From Hemileia vastatrix (Eukaryota > Basidiomycota > Pucciniomycetes > Pucciniales > Zaghouaniaceae): a stretch of DNA of 64,000 nt. Below are positions 23,251 through 33,491 of the stretch, piece after piece. Under the pieces are notes generated by a model, which was not told the DNA's origin, did no database searches, and was given only the letters and a program-made list of their open reading frames with translations. Made by a program: the position numbers and the translations under genes. Location: positions 18,289,183 through 18,353,182 of the forward strand of contig JASXTE010000002.1 of NCBI GenBank assembly GCA_030280995.1, written 5' to 3'. Within the stretch, counting starts at the first letter, position 1, and every line of letters starts with the position of its first letter.

Positions 23251-23838
23251 GGGTTACCTACTTTCAAATAAATATACTAACAAATTTTTATTTGTAAATT
23301 TGATTAATTTTTTAATTTTTTTGGCAGTATTATAGAAAAAAAAAAATTCTTTCTGTTAAGGACTGTCCCTCTTATTAACAAATCAAAAAAGGTTTATAAT
23401 TTATTTTTTAATTTTTCTAGTAAACAATTTTTCTGATTTTTTTTTTATTTAAAAATTTTTTTTGTTTTTGATTTTGATTTTACTGAATTTTTTTTTTTTT
23501 TTTTCAGGATCTTGTGAGAAGTTTTTTAATAACCAATCTTCAGGTTCACATTTAGTTTTTTTTTTTTTGATTTAATTTTTACTGAAAATTTTTTTTTTGA
23601 AATAATTTTTTTTTAAAGGATTTTGCTTTTATTTTGTTTTTAAAAATAAAACCTCAGGTTTTTTTTTAATAAATTATTTTTTTGGAAAATTTTTTACTGA
23701 TTTTTTGATTTTTTTTTTTTTCCAATTTTATTTTTCAAATAAAAAAACTGCTTTTTTTATTATTAGGTGAGAATTTTTTTTTAAAAAAAATTGAGTTGAA
23801 ATTTTATTGACAATTAAATTTTTTTCCAGATCAAAAAA
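23251..23838. other. T-rich low-complexity stretch
   Basis: About 590 bp dominated by T runs with TTTTTTGATTTT-like units. No gene. CTGTTAAGGACTGTCCCTC (about 23354) is the only complex segment and is not recognised. Confidence 0.5.
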
Positions 23839-24126
23839 ATGTCTTCTTCTTCAGATTCACCCCTTACTTCTCTCTTATCTTCATCTTTATCTTCTTTATC
23901 ATCTTCATCTTTATCATCTCTATCATCTTCTTCGAAATCAACTTCCATACAATCATCTTCTAAATCATCAAAAAAAATTAATGATAATCAGTCTCATAAG
24001 AAGAAAAGATATCTGAAAAAAAACTTCATCATTTCATTATCAAAAAAATTTAAAGATAATCAGTCTCATCAGAAGAAAAGTTATCTGAAAAAAAAAATTC
24101 ATCATCTAAATCATCAAAAAAATTAA
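23839..24126 (+). CDS. Ser-rich low-complexity frame, possible N-terminus of the oxygenase gene
   Basis: ATG 23839 opens a 95-codon frame: about 45 residues almost only Ser and Leu, then Lys-rich repeats. The DNA contains three copies of a unit around AATCAGTCTCATCAGAAGAA (about 23985, 24058, 24130), with frame changes at A runs. It lies directly upstream of the oxygenase on the same strand, and low-complexity Ser/Lys N-termini would fit such proteins. It could equally be non-coding microsatellite. Function unknown. Confidence 0.35.
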   Translation: MSSSSDSPLTSLLSSSLSSLSSSSLSSLSSSSKSTSIQSSSKSSKKINDNQSHKKKRYLKKNFIISLSKKFKDNQSHQKKSYLKKKIHHLNHQKN

Positions 24127-24249
24127 AGATAATCAGTCTCATCAGAAGAAAAGATATCTGAAAAAAAAGTTCTCTGTGAAAGTTATTTTTGTCATATCCC
24201 AAACATTTTTTTTCATAAAACTAAAGTAGATAAAAAAATCAATATCTGA

Positions 24250-25207
24250 AAAAATTACCAGAAGATATCAAATATCTAACCAATTTTGGTGATGATTGAG
24301 TTGTTGCAGTTATCAGTAATACTTATAAGGCTCAATTAATTTTGGAAGTTCATTCATTTGATGGTGTAAGAGATGAAACTTTTAATCAACTATCGGATCT
24401 TATCATAACTCTTTAGCAAATGGCTTTGGTTCGATTACCTATAAGGAATACAAATTTGTTGGGTGGTATCATGATTGGATTTGGTTGGAGACCAGGTTTT
24501 GTTAAAGGATATTCTCTTGGTATGTCTAATAATTTTTTTTCCATTCTTAATATCCTTTCACTTATTTCATTTATATAGGCATATATTTGTTGGTCAAGAA
24601 TATCACTAAAGCTCAAAAAGATGAAGATTTTTGCTTATGGGACACTCTACCTTCCTTTAACTCTTTTCTTGCTTTTCGACTCAAAAAGCTCTGTAATAAA
24701 GCATTTGAAAAAAATCATGAACTTGAAACCAAAGTTGGAATACCAAATTGGTGTGACTCCAAATGGGAAGATATCAGCGACGAATATCTTTTATTTTCTA
24801 ATGTTATTATCACTCATTCTGGATTTCACAATAGGATTCATATTGATAGGAATGATGCCAATTTTCTTACTTTTGGTATATTCTCATATATCAATCCAAT
24901 AACTGGCCACCCTATACCATCTCCAGCTAAAATCAAAGGACATGGTTTATATTTTCCAGACTACCCATGCATCATTGATTTTGGTTTGGGAAATGGTATC
25001 ATCAAAACTATTTGGAATTCTTCTAATGATAATCATCAAACAACCAAAGCACCTCCTGGTTTGGAATCCTGTCAAGATTTAACACATTTTGGTTGCTCAT
25101 TTAAAATCAGTCATAAGTTGATTCAAAGAATCAATAAGGTAAAGAAAGAAGTTAAAGTTATTCTATTTAAAATTTTTTTATCTAGATCCAAAAAGTATGG
25201 GGATTAG
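24250..25207 (+). pseudogene. Tet-like 2OG-Fe(II) oxygenase, two exons, two in-frame stops
   Basis: Exon 1 (about 24250-24519) contains GGIMIGFGWRPGFVKGYSL. A 59-bp intron (24520-24578, GTATGT...TATAG) joins in phase to exon 2 (24579-25207). Exon 2 has the HxD iron ligands in RIHIDRND (His 24839-24841, Asp 24845-24847), GLYFPDYPCIIDFG, and a distal His in NDNHQTT (25034-25036). This pattern fits the Tet-like 2OG-Fe(II) oxygenases expanded in rust fungi. TGA at 24297 and TAG at 24414 interrupt exon 1; exon 2 is open. Such enzymes oxidise methylated bases in the TET/JBP family, but the substrate of this group is not known to me. Confidence 0.7.
24520..24578 (+). other. intron in the Tet-like oxygenase gene
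   Basis: 59 bp with donor GTATGT and acceptor TATAG. Removal keeps the frame (phase 1, joining G to GC as Gly) and joins the GYSLG and IYLLVKN segments expected to be adjacent. Confidence 0.7.
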
Positions 25208-25500
25208 ATTTTTCATTGAAAATTTTATATTTTTTCATAAATTTTTAATAAATATTTTTTATATATCAATTTGCTCAAGTAATGTGATGAGCCAACGACC
25301 TTTGGTTGTATAACAGGTAATCATGATAACATTTATTTGTTTCATGGGGTTCCTCTTGCCTATACATGTGGAAAGTCCCAAACTTTTGTTTCTAGACTTG
25401 GTCTGCATTTTGGCTTGAGGAATTGTCATTTCTTTAAACTAGGGAAATTGATATATATTAGATATTTATTTAATAATTTATGTAATAATATTAAATTTAG
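25208..25500. other. spacer after the oxygenase gene
   Basis: AT-rich. A segment 25290-25440 (GCCAACGACCTTTGGTTG ... GGTCTGCATTTTGGC) is more complex and might be a decayed coding remnant, but no frame is convincing. Confidence 0.35.
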
Positions 25501-25935
25501 ATGACTTCCACCCCTTACTTCAATAAAATGCAGGGGGGGGGTATTGCCAAATTTTCAAATCTGACATGTGAAATTGATGACTTAGAAAAATTTTGGTAAT
25601 ACCCACCCCTTGCTTCAATAAAATGCAAGGGAGAGTATTGCCAATTTTTTAAAACAGATATAGAATTTTTTTGACTTGTAAATATTTTGGTGAAAGGTTT
25701 TTGGTGATACCCGTCCCTTACTTCAATAAAATCCATGGGGGGTTTTGCCAAAATTTCTTATAAGACTTTTGAAATTCTTGAAATGTAAGAATTTTTGGGA
25801 TACCGGTAAAATGCAGGGGGTAGTAAAGCCAAAGTTTCATATAAGACTTTCAAGATTCATGACATGAAAGAAATTTTGTGATACCCACCCCTTACTTCAA
25901 AAAAATCTAGGGGTGGGGGATTGTCAAATTTTCAA
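25501..25935. repeat. hairpin-bearing minisatellite, about 95-108 bp period
   Basis: Four clear units (starting about 25511, 25606, 25714, 25888) and one shortened unit (about 25800). Each has CCCCTTACTTCAATAAAATG-type sequence followed by a G-rich run. In the second unit CCCTTGC and GCAAGGG form a perfect stem across TTCAATAAAAT. Other units keep C-rich/G-rich pairing with different bases. Units are joined by a variable TTTGGTGATACCC-type spacer. Confidence 0.75.
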
Positions 25936-26090
25936 AGGAGACATGAAAATTTTATTTAAAAAAAGAATATTTAACATTAAAATACAAAAAATCAAGTAAT
26001 GATAGATAGAGTAATGAAATAACGGAAATTATTGAAAATTTTATGTGCAAATAAATATGAACAGTTGAATTTTGAGAGAAATAAAACAAA
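25936..26090. other. spacer, no gene seen
   Basis: AT-rich sequence between the minisatellite and the minus-strand gene. It would be the 3' flank of that gene. Confidence 0.4.
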
Positions 26091-27481
26091 CTAGTCATCC
26101 AAAAATTTCTTTAAACGTTCAATTTCCTCAAAAGATTTATTAGCTTTAACACATTCTATCAAGAAATCTTTCTTTTTGGAATTTTCTTCATGATCAAACT
26201 TATATTTCATCTGCTCTAATAGGTTTTGATGTTTGAGTGTTTTCTCCTCTTTTTTTGATTTATCAATACTTAGAGTTAACTCAAACTTCTTCTTCTCCAA
26301 ATCTTGGGCCCGATCATCCTTCCGTAAAGAGAGCTGGTACTTCCTCTCCTCCAAATCTTGGGCCCGATCATCCTTCCGTAAAGAGAGCTCATACTCCCTC
26401 TCTTTCAAATCTTGTAGCCTATCATCCCTCCTTAAAGAGAGCTCATATTTCTTCTTTTCAAAGCTTAGAGATCTTTAGCAATTTCTACTTGTTCTAGAGT
26501 GATAATAAAAACTAATATAAAGTGGAAGAAAAGTAGAGTAAAGTAATAAGAGGTATGGTATCACTTACCAGAATCACGTTTCTCTAAAAATTGTTCCATA
26601 GACCAAAAAGGGGTTTGTGATGAAGTATCACTTTTTTGTCTTCTTTGTGAGTGGAAATTTAGACTACTTGAAGCCCTACGCTTCTTGTTCAAGGTCATAT
26701 TTTCCTCCTCATCATTGTCACTACCTTGATTGATGATCCTGGGTTTGTTCATCAGCCTTTTAAGAAATAAGAAAAATATAATTAAATAAAAAATAGAAAA
26801 GATAAGATAAAAGAAAAAAGAAAAAGACCTGAGTTAGATTTGGTTGGGTTAAATCACCTATAGGATCTACAGAAAAGCTATCTAGATATTTCTCATTCAA
26901 TTGAGGGGAGGCTTGAGTGGAGGAAGAGGATGGGAAAAGATTTGCTTCAACATCATGTTTGGAGATAGGATCTTCACCATCCAACATGTTTACAGGATTA
27001 ACATCGGCTCGCTCTCCAAAAATTGCATCCATATCTTAAAGTAAGGACATAAAGTTTCAAGTTTATTGTCTATGGATTTTATGCCCTTAGTTATATCATT
27101 GTTGGTAACCCCAAAACTGGTGGAAGATGAAAGAGCCTTTGCCTTCTTGTATTTTGCTCAGTAACACTTCAATTGTTCAGACATCTGTTTAGGCAAAAGA
27201 TCAATCCTTCCTTTGGTCTTATTCAGTAATTCATTTGCCAATAGAAGATAGACATTAACTTTTGATGCGGGGGGCTGTCCTACTTTAGTGGCATACTCAG
27301 TACCAAAACAAGAATCATAGTTAGATTTGGTTTTCAGCCAGTTGATAAGAATGAGATGATCATCTTTTTTTAATTGAACGGTCTTAGATTTCTCGGCTGA
27401 GCGGGGGAAAGAGGGAGTAGTGGGATTTGAAGAACAACTGGGTGATGGCTGCCTTTGAGAAGATCTAGGACAACGAGGCAT
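26091..27481 (-). pseudogene. Harbinger-associated Myb/SANT-type DNA-binding protein, broken
   Basis: ATG at 27481 starts a basic Ser/Pro-rich N-terminus, then a SANT/Myb-like region around LKKDDHLILINWLKTKSNY and NELLNKTKGRIDLL. A TGA at 27155-27157 replaces an expected Trp, and a one-base loss near 27034 shifts the frame before MDAIFGERADVNPV. Short introns follow (donor GTAAGTGATACC near 26565). The C-terminal part (about 26470-26091) is a coiled coil built of ~18-residue repeats (YELSLRKDDRAQDLE), seen as 54-bp DNA repeats. PIF/Harbinger elements commonly carry such a second protein, which brings the transposase to DNA ends. Confidence 0.72.
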
Positions 27482-27837
27482 GTTAAAATATAAATGAAGA
27501 TGAAAAGGAGCAGAAACAAGCAGATGAGATAGCGAGATGAAAAGGAGGAGAAACAAGCAGATGAGATGGTTAGGGGTTCTGAGTGGATAGAATGTGAGTG
27601 TGCAGTAAGGTAGAAGCCATATCCAGAGAGTAGTCCAAGATGTGGTTATGGCAGAAAGTAGGTCAAGATGTGGTTATGACAGAAAGTTGTCCAAGATGTG
27701 GTTATGAAAAATTGAGTAAAAAAATGTTGGATAAGAGGTGAACATTGACACGTAAAGTGTCTAATAACCCAATTATTAGCAAAAATAATTGCGGAAGATA
27801 ATTGGGGTATAAGGATTTTTATCCGCAATTAATTTAA
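27482..27837. other. subterminal region of Harbinger B
   Basis: Upstream of the Myb-type gene. It contains three direct repeats of CAAGATGTGGTTATGRYAGA (about 27638, 27665, 27691) and a 9-bp inverted pair AATTGCGGA/TCCGCAATT around 27788-27830. These may be transposase-binding sites or the gene's promoter. No coding sequence is seen. Confidence 0.5.
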
Positions 27838-27864
27838 TTGCTGATCCCTGAACATTGATACCCC
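27838..27864 (+). repeat. terminal inverted repeat of Harbinger B
   Basis: TTGCTGATCCCTGAACATTG followed by ATACCCC, matching the end of element A (12977-13004). TAA (27865-27867) follows, and family I sequence resumes exactly there. Confidence 0.78.
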
Positions 27865-30800
27865 TAATATCTCATTTAGTGATGAACATGAAGTCTGTAT
27901 GTTGGAAGATGATTTGTCCATCTTTGACAATCCAATATTTAATATGGACTCAAATGAATCTTTAATGAATTTTGAGGATGCTGAAATTATTAAAGATATA
28001 CAATCTGATAACTTTAGAATGACACCTATCATGGTTCCAGCTATCATTGCTGGTGAAAACGTTAATATAGTATTGGACACAGGAGTTGCTGGTTCTGTTA
28101 TTTCTACTAATACATTACAGAAAATTTATAGTGAATATAAGTCTAAGCTTGAACCTCTTCAAAGTAAAAATTGTAGAGGTTTTGGATTATTACTACAACT
28201 CATTGGTAGATACAAAGCTGCTGTTTTTCATTAAACATCAACATGGTTTTGTAAGAGTAACTTGTAACTTTGTAGTCATGGATAATACTAACTGTAGTAA
28301 CTGTTTTACCATTGGAAATGATATTCTGACTAAGTTTGGTGTAAAATTAGACCCTGATAATAATAATTTTACAATTGGCATGAATTGTAAAAGTAAATTT
28401 AAAATAAATTCTTTTAACACAGTCTTACACATTGAGTCAGTAACAAATATTCCGTGCAAAGGAAGAGAATCCAATGAGATGGAACTTCTGGAAACAGAAA
28501 TTTCAAAAGCATCTTTTGGCACTCAGATAAGTGAAGCTGAGAAAAATAATATTTTGGACTTAATTAAAGCATTTCCAATGGCTTTTGCACATTGTATAAA
28601 TGAACTTGGCCTTGTAAGAGATCATGGAATGAAGATTAGTTTAATCTGTGATATGGATAATATTCCTGCTATTCTTAAAAAGAAACCATACCCTACTTCA
28701 CCAATGAAGAGGAAAGACATAGAGGATAATATTAAGATGTTATTAAAAATGAACATTCTTGAAAAGGTTGAAACTACACCAATATATTGTGTAATATCAC
28801 CAGTGCTAATTTCTTATGAAAAAGATAAAGCAAGACTGTGTGGTGATTATAGAGCATTAAATACATTTACTGTAGATGATATTTATCCCTTACCAAGGAT
28901 TTCCTCTATACATGCTACCCTTAAAGGTGCTAAGTATATAAGTTGCTTAGATGAAAATAAAGGGTACCATCAAATTCCTGTTGAAAAGAATTCACAGAAC
29001 TGTTTGTTGATAACAACACACATAGGAATTTGTAAATATGTCAGGATGCCATTTGGACCAAAAAATGCTCCATCAGTATTTCAGAAGTTAATGGATATAA
29101 CATTCCATAATGAAATGATTGAAGGATGGTTAATGGTATACATTGATGACATCATAGTGTTCTCTAAGACATATGATGAACACTTAATCCATTTAAAGAA
29201 GGTGTTTCAAAAAATGGATGAAATAAAAATGACCCTTGCATTGAAAAAATGTAAATTTAGGTTTGAGTCTTTAAAAGTGCTTGGTCATATTGTATCTGGC
29301 TTACAAATATGTGTAGTCCAAAATAAGGTGGCTGAAATACAGAATATTGGCATTCCTCAAAATGTAAAGGATGTACAATCTTTCATGGTATGTGTGGTTA
29401 TTATAGACAATATATAAAGAGCTACCAATTAATTGCTGCACCATTTACTACACTGATAAAGAGATCAGAATCTTTCATTTGGAATAATGAAAGACAACAG
29501 GCTTTTGATAAGTTGAAAGAATGTTTGATGACAGCTCCTATCTTGGGATTACCAGATTTCCAATTGCCTTTTGTATTATATACAGATGCAAGTTTTATTG
29601 GTCTGGGTGCTGCTTTGCATCAAAAACAACTTATTGAAGGAAAAATGTCAGAAGTAGTAATTTGCTATATTTCATGTACTCTAAGAAGTAGTGAATTGAA
29701 ATATGGTGCCGCTCAACTTGAATGTTTGGCAGTAGTATGGGCTCTTGAGAAGCTACACTATTACCTTGAAGACCAAAAATTTGAGTTAATAACTGACTGT
29801 AGTGTAGTTAAGTCACTCTTAAACATGAAGACTCCTAATAGACACATGTTTAGATGGCAATTAGCTGTACAAGAATACAGAGGATGGATGACTATTACAC
29901 ATAGAGAAGGAACCTTACACTGTAATGTAAATTTTTTATCTAGAGTACCTCTGCCTAATACTTATTATAATCCTGCTTATGTTCCTGAATCAGAGATTAT
30001 TAACATTTATGGCATTTATATTGTAGATCTTGAGGATGAATTTATGCAATCAATTCTTGACATGTATTCTTCAGATCCTGACTTGAGTAAACTCACTACA
30101 ATATTAAATGATCCATATAATGCTTCAATGAATGTTTTAATAAAAACATTACCAAATAAGTATAAAGAGGCATTAGAGAAAGGAACATTTTCCATTGAGG
30201 ATGGTTTTATATATTACAGAAAAAAATTATGTAATGTAATTGTAATATCCCCTTCAATGAAGGAGTTAATGTTAATTATATGTCATGATGATATATTAGC
30301 AGGTCAGTTTGACTACCATAAAACATTAACCAGAGAAAAAAACACATCTTGGTGGATAAACATGTCTGAGGATGTTCAAAAATATGTTGAGACATGTGAT
30401 TCTTGTCAAAAATCTAAAAGATTAACAGGCAAAAGAGCTGGTTTATTACAACAAATTGAGCAACCAAAAGCTCCATGGGAAATAATTAACATGGAATTTG
30501 TAACAGGTTTGCCAATATCAGGGCATAAGAGTTATAACTGCTGCTGGGTAATCGTAAATAGATTTACAAAAATGTGTAAATTTATTCCTAACCACAAAGA
30601 GGTTTCTGAAAATGACTTAGCTTTTTTATGGTGGACACAAATGTTAAATATAGCGGGATTCCCCATAGAAATAATTTCAGACAGAGATCCAAAATTTACT
30701 TCTGAGTTCTGGACATAACTTATGGATGTTTCAGGTTGTCAATTAAAACTTTTTACAGCACACCATCCACAAACTGATGTGCTAGCAGAAAGAATGATAA

Positions 30801-31573
30801 ATACCTTAGAAGATATGATAAGAAGATATTGTGCTTTTGGTCATGATTTTAAAGACAATCAAAATTTCACTCATGATTGGGTTACCCTTATCCCAGGTTT
30901 AGAGTTTTCATACAATAGTACAGTACATTCTGTCACTGGAAAAAAGCCATTTGAGTTATGGTTGGTTTATGTACCTAATATCCCTACTAAAACTCTTAAT
31001 AAATTAACAAAATTGGATATCCATCCAGGTACAAAATATTTTCTTCAAATGCAACAATTATGCAGAAAGTATTCTCAAGAATGTATAAATAAGGCATTTT
31101 AGTATAAGAAGAAAAGATGTAATAAAGCCAATAAAGAGCAAATGTTCAAAGAGGGTGATAAAGTCCTTATTTCTACACTACATTTAAATTTAAATTGTAA
31201 TGAAAATTTGAAAGATTCATTCATTGAACCATTTGTAGTAAAAAAGATGGTTGGTAACAATTCTGTTGAAGTTGTATTATATGCACCATATGATAGAAAA
31301 CATCCAGTATTTCCTATTTATCTTATAAAACCATACTATTACAATGATACTTCTATATTTCCAAGAAGATCAGGAAGGCATAAACAGAAACCTGAAGCAA
31401 TAGTTGAAAAAGCAGAAATTGAAAAGATACTTAAAAAGAGACACCTTGCTCAAGAACAGAGAGTTGAGTATCTATTAAGGTTTAAAAATAAATCAAGTGA
31501 ATATGACCAGTGGATTCCTGAAAACTAAATCTCTGATTTTAAAAATCTCTTGAGAAAATTTAAAATTAAATAA
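27865..31573 (+). pseudogene. protease-RT-RNase H-integrase-chromodomain, family I copy 3
   Basis: Starts in the linker before protease (MLEDDLSIFDN). Protease VLDTGVAGSVIS follows, then RT with LCGDYRALN and YIDD (29140-29151), RNase H DASFIGLGAAL and ITDCSVVKSLL, and integrase with CDSCQKSK, ISDRDPKF and ERMI. A chromodomain follows (about residues IEKILKKRHLA to DQWIPEN). Frameshifts at about 28230 and 29385 and stops at 30717, 31100 and 31526 break it. Two key changes are visible: the second His of the integrase zinc finger reads Gln (LAGQF), and the first catalytic Asp reads Glu (NMEFVTGLP). It is better preserved than copy 2. Confidence 0.9.
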
Positions 31574-31687
31574 TACTGTTAACAATTCAGTATAAGTATT
31601 ATAGAAATTTTAAAAATTATTTTTCTATCCACTCCTTATTAATTAAAATGTTTTAACATTTTTTATTGCATTTTTTGAGTGAGGGAG
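31574..31687 (+). other. 3' spacer and polypurine tract, family I copy 3
   Basis: AT-rich, ending TTTTTTGAGTGAGGGAG. GAGTGAGGGAG (31677-31687) is the polypurine tract abutting the LTR. Confidence 0.75.
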
Positions 31688-32861
31688 TGTTAGCCAATAT
31701 ATCCCCAGGACTGAGTATTTCTTATGTTAAAAATAAGAGAACCTTAATTTCATTCAGCTTGTAAGTTAAAATTATGTTTATAAGACTTATATATATGATT
31801 ATAATGCTTATATATATATTTATTAAATTATATATGGCTTATGTTAGCTTAAATAGCTATCCATAGCCCCATAATACTTATTAAGGTGATAATGGAGTTA
31901 TAATGTACTTATCTTAAGTGATATTAAGTAATTATAGACATACATAAGCTTATGTGTATGCATAAAATTCATATTCAGTGAAATATGTAGTTATATTATG
32001 TATATATAGGTCCGTAGGTGGGTTTGAACCTCCAAATAGCTTTTAAGCTCTATTTTCTTCTTACTTTAGGTCATATTGAAGTATTCAATGGACTCAGCAC
32101 TCTTAAACAAGCACATACACCTTTTCCAGGCACAAGTATCAAGTTTAGACAACTTAATCTGCTTCCTTTGATGGAATTTTCATGGATTTATGGGTTGGGA
32201 TATGATTACTGGGTTAATATGGATGTTTGGGGATGTTATTGGGTGCCTGGAAAGTTTATTTGGCTCCTTTATATGCTTTGGGATTCATTCTATACTCTTT
32301 GGATGAGTTATTATACCAGTGCCTTAATTGTTTCCACTTTTATCTGTTTTCTCTATTTATGGTATGGGTTTATGATATCATTAATCGTGATGGAGGGGCC
32401 CTACTGGAAGTTTGGGTGTTGAAAATTCTTGAAGTGGATTCCATGAGGAGGTGATGAGCCCTGAAAGTGCTGTAATTTCCAGGGAGAGCAGTGACATCAT
32501 CTGGATTGAAGGTCTGTGCAATCCAGTGGCTTTTGGTATAAGTAAGGTAGGATTTGATGGGTTATTGGAAATAACTTACTTAATACAACTCAAATAAAAA
32601 TTATAAAACAATTATTATCATATAAAAATATATTATAAGGCCTTTACTAATTGATATTATCTTTATATTAGCTAAAACTATATTTTATTAACTTATTTTC
32701 CACCACTAGCATGCGCCAATCTAAATATTTTGAGTTAATATTGAGCGTCAATATTTTATTAGTGTTCTGTTGAGGTTTAATAACTAAATGATTTATAAAT
32801 AAGTATAATGACCAATAGTTTTTACTATTAAATCATACTTAGATACTAGCATACACTGACA
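31688..32861 (+). repeat. 3' LTR, family I copy 3
   Basis: Begins TGTTAGCC and ends ACTGACA. It pairs with 14854-16009 and is followed by the duplicated AAATT. The 32018-32422 frame (134 codons, Trp- and Tyr-rich, hydrophobic) matches the start of a frame in the other LTR (EVFN...TPFPGT...QLNLLPLM). That could be an LTR-encoded protein or simple LTR homology. The 66-bp identical block is at 32464-32529. Confidence 0.9.
32464..32529 (+). promoter_or_regulatory. ultraconserved LTR block, second copy
   Basis: Identical to 15611-15676 over 66 bases, with the stem-loop CTGGATTG/CAATCCAG at 32501-32526. It lies about 330 bp before the LTR end. Confidence 0.55.
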
Positions 32862-32866
32862 AAATT

Positions 32867-33378
32867 AGATTAAAATAATCAGCTATCATACTTCTTAACC
32901 ATTAACAACAACATTGCATATAACAACAACTACAATTTATATTTACATAAAATTTTATAAATTTTGATATCCTTTTAAATAAAACACTTTTTCATAACAT
33001 TTTATAAATTTTAATAACAACTCATAACTATATACTTACAGGGTACTGTTGTAAAGGTCTCAACTTCTGGGACTCAAATTTAACATCTTTTCACAAAAAT
33101 GAAAATCTTTATTAAAACATATCAATTCAATCATTTATATAACTTTTCTAAGTACAACTTCACTGTTGTATTTCTTTTCATCATCTATAAAGATCACCAA
33201 ACTTTCATCTCAAAACCTTCTAAATTAATTTTTCAGCAAGTCATTTTATGATCAAGTAGAAAATTTAGCTTTGTTAATTGAGAACTCTTATTTAACTTAG
33301 AGGGACAGGTATTTCTTTTGATTATTTGACTCCCTTGGATTCTGAATTCAGCAAGGCAACTTTAAGACTCTTTCTACA
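32867..33378 (+). repeat. 5' LTR of family II plus copy, right part
   Basis: Continues the LTR cut at 14853. AGGTCTCAACTTCTGGGACT, CTTTTCATCATCTATAAAG, AGAGGGACAGG, GGATTCTGAATTCAGCAAGG and ACTTTAAGACTC align with the family II LTR end (GGATTCTGCTTACAGCAAGGCGACTG). The right limit CTACA (33378) is inferred from the primer site. Confidence 0.8.
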
Positions 33379-33382
33379 CTGG

Positions 33383-33399
33383 TGGCACCCAACATGGGG
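33383..33399 (+). promoter_or_regulatory. primer binding site, tRNA-Lys-like
   Basis: TGGCACCCAACATGGGG lies 4 nt after the LTR. It resembles the complement of a eukaryotic tRNA-Lys 3' end (TGGCGCCCAACGTGGGG), with two G-to-A differences. The minus-strand copy has TGTCTCCCAACATGGG at the same place (59436-59421). Confidence 0.6.
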
Positions 33400-33491
33400 T
33401 TTGGATTTTCAGGCTTTTAATTGATCTTAATTGATACTTTGACATATTTAGCTTGAAAGAGCTTTATTTAAAAAATTCTTATATTCTTGGG

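Larger units (their letters stand above)
21118..27864 (+). mobile_element. PIF/Harbinger-like DNA transposon B, 5'-truncated, with oxygenase cargo
   Basis: The left limit is a non-homologous junction with family I pol. Element A has the same sequence around GATATGGTACC, so element B has lost its left TIR and the first ~190 transposase codons. In order it holds transposase (+), GC-skewed arms, Ser-rich and Tet-like oxygenase frames (+), a hairpin minisatellite, and a Myb/SANT-type gene (-). The right TIR ends at 27864, followed by TAA and family I sequence. In copy 2 the same site reads AGTAATATCTCAT (about 18662), so the insertion target was TAA. Confidence 0.75.
14854..32861 (+). mobile_element. 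composite family I Gypsy insertion (two partial copies joined through Harbinger B)
   Basis: The left LTR (14854-16009) and right LTR (31688-32861) are flanked by the same 5 bp, AAATT, and the surrounding family II LTR continues across the insertion. The whole 18 kb therefore entered as, or grew from, one insertion. Inside are a 5' family I half (16010-~21117), a truncated Harbinger (21118-27864), and a 3' half (27865-31687). The two halves overlap: 18661-21117 and 27865-30310 cover the same protease-to-integrase stretch, so part of pol is present twice. Confidence 0.85.
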
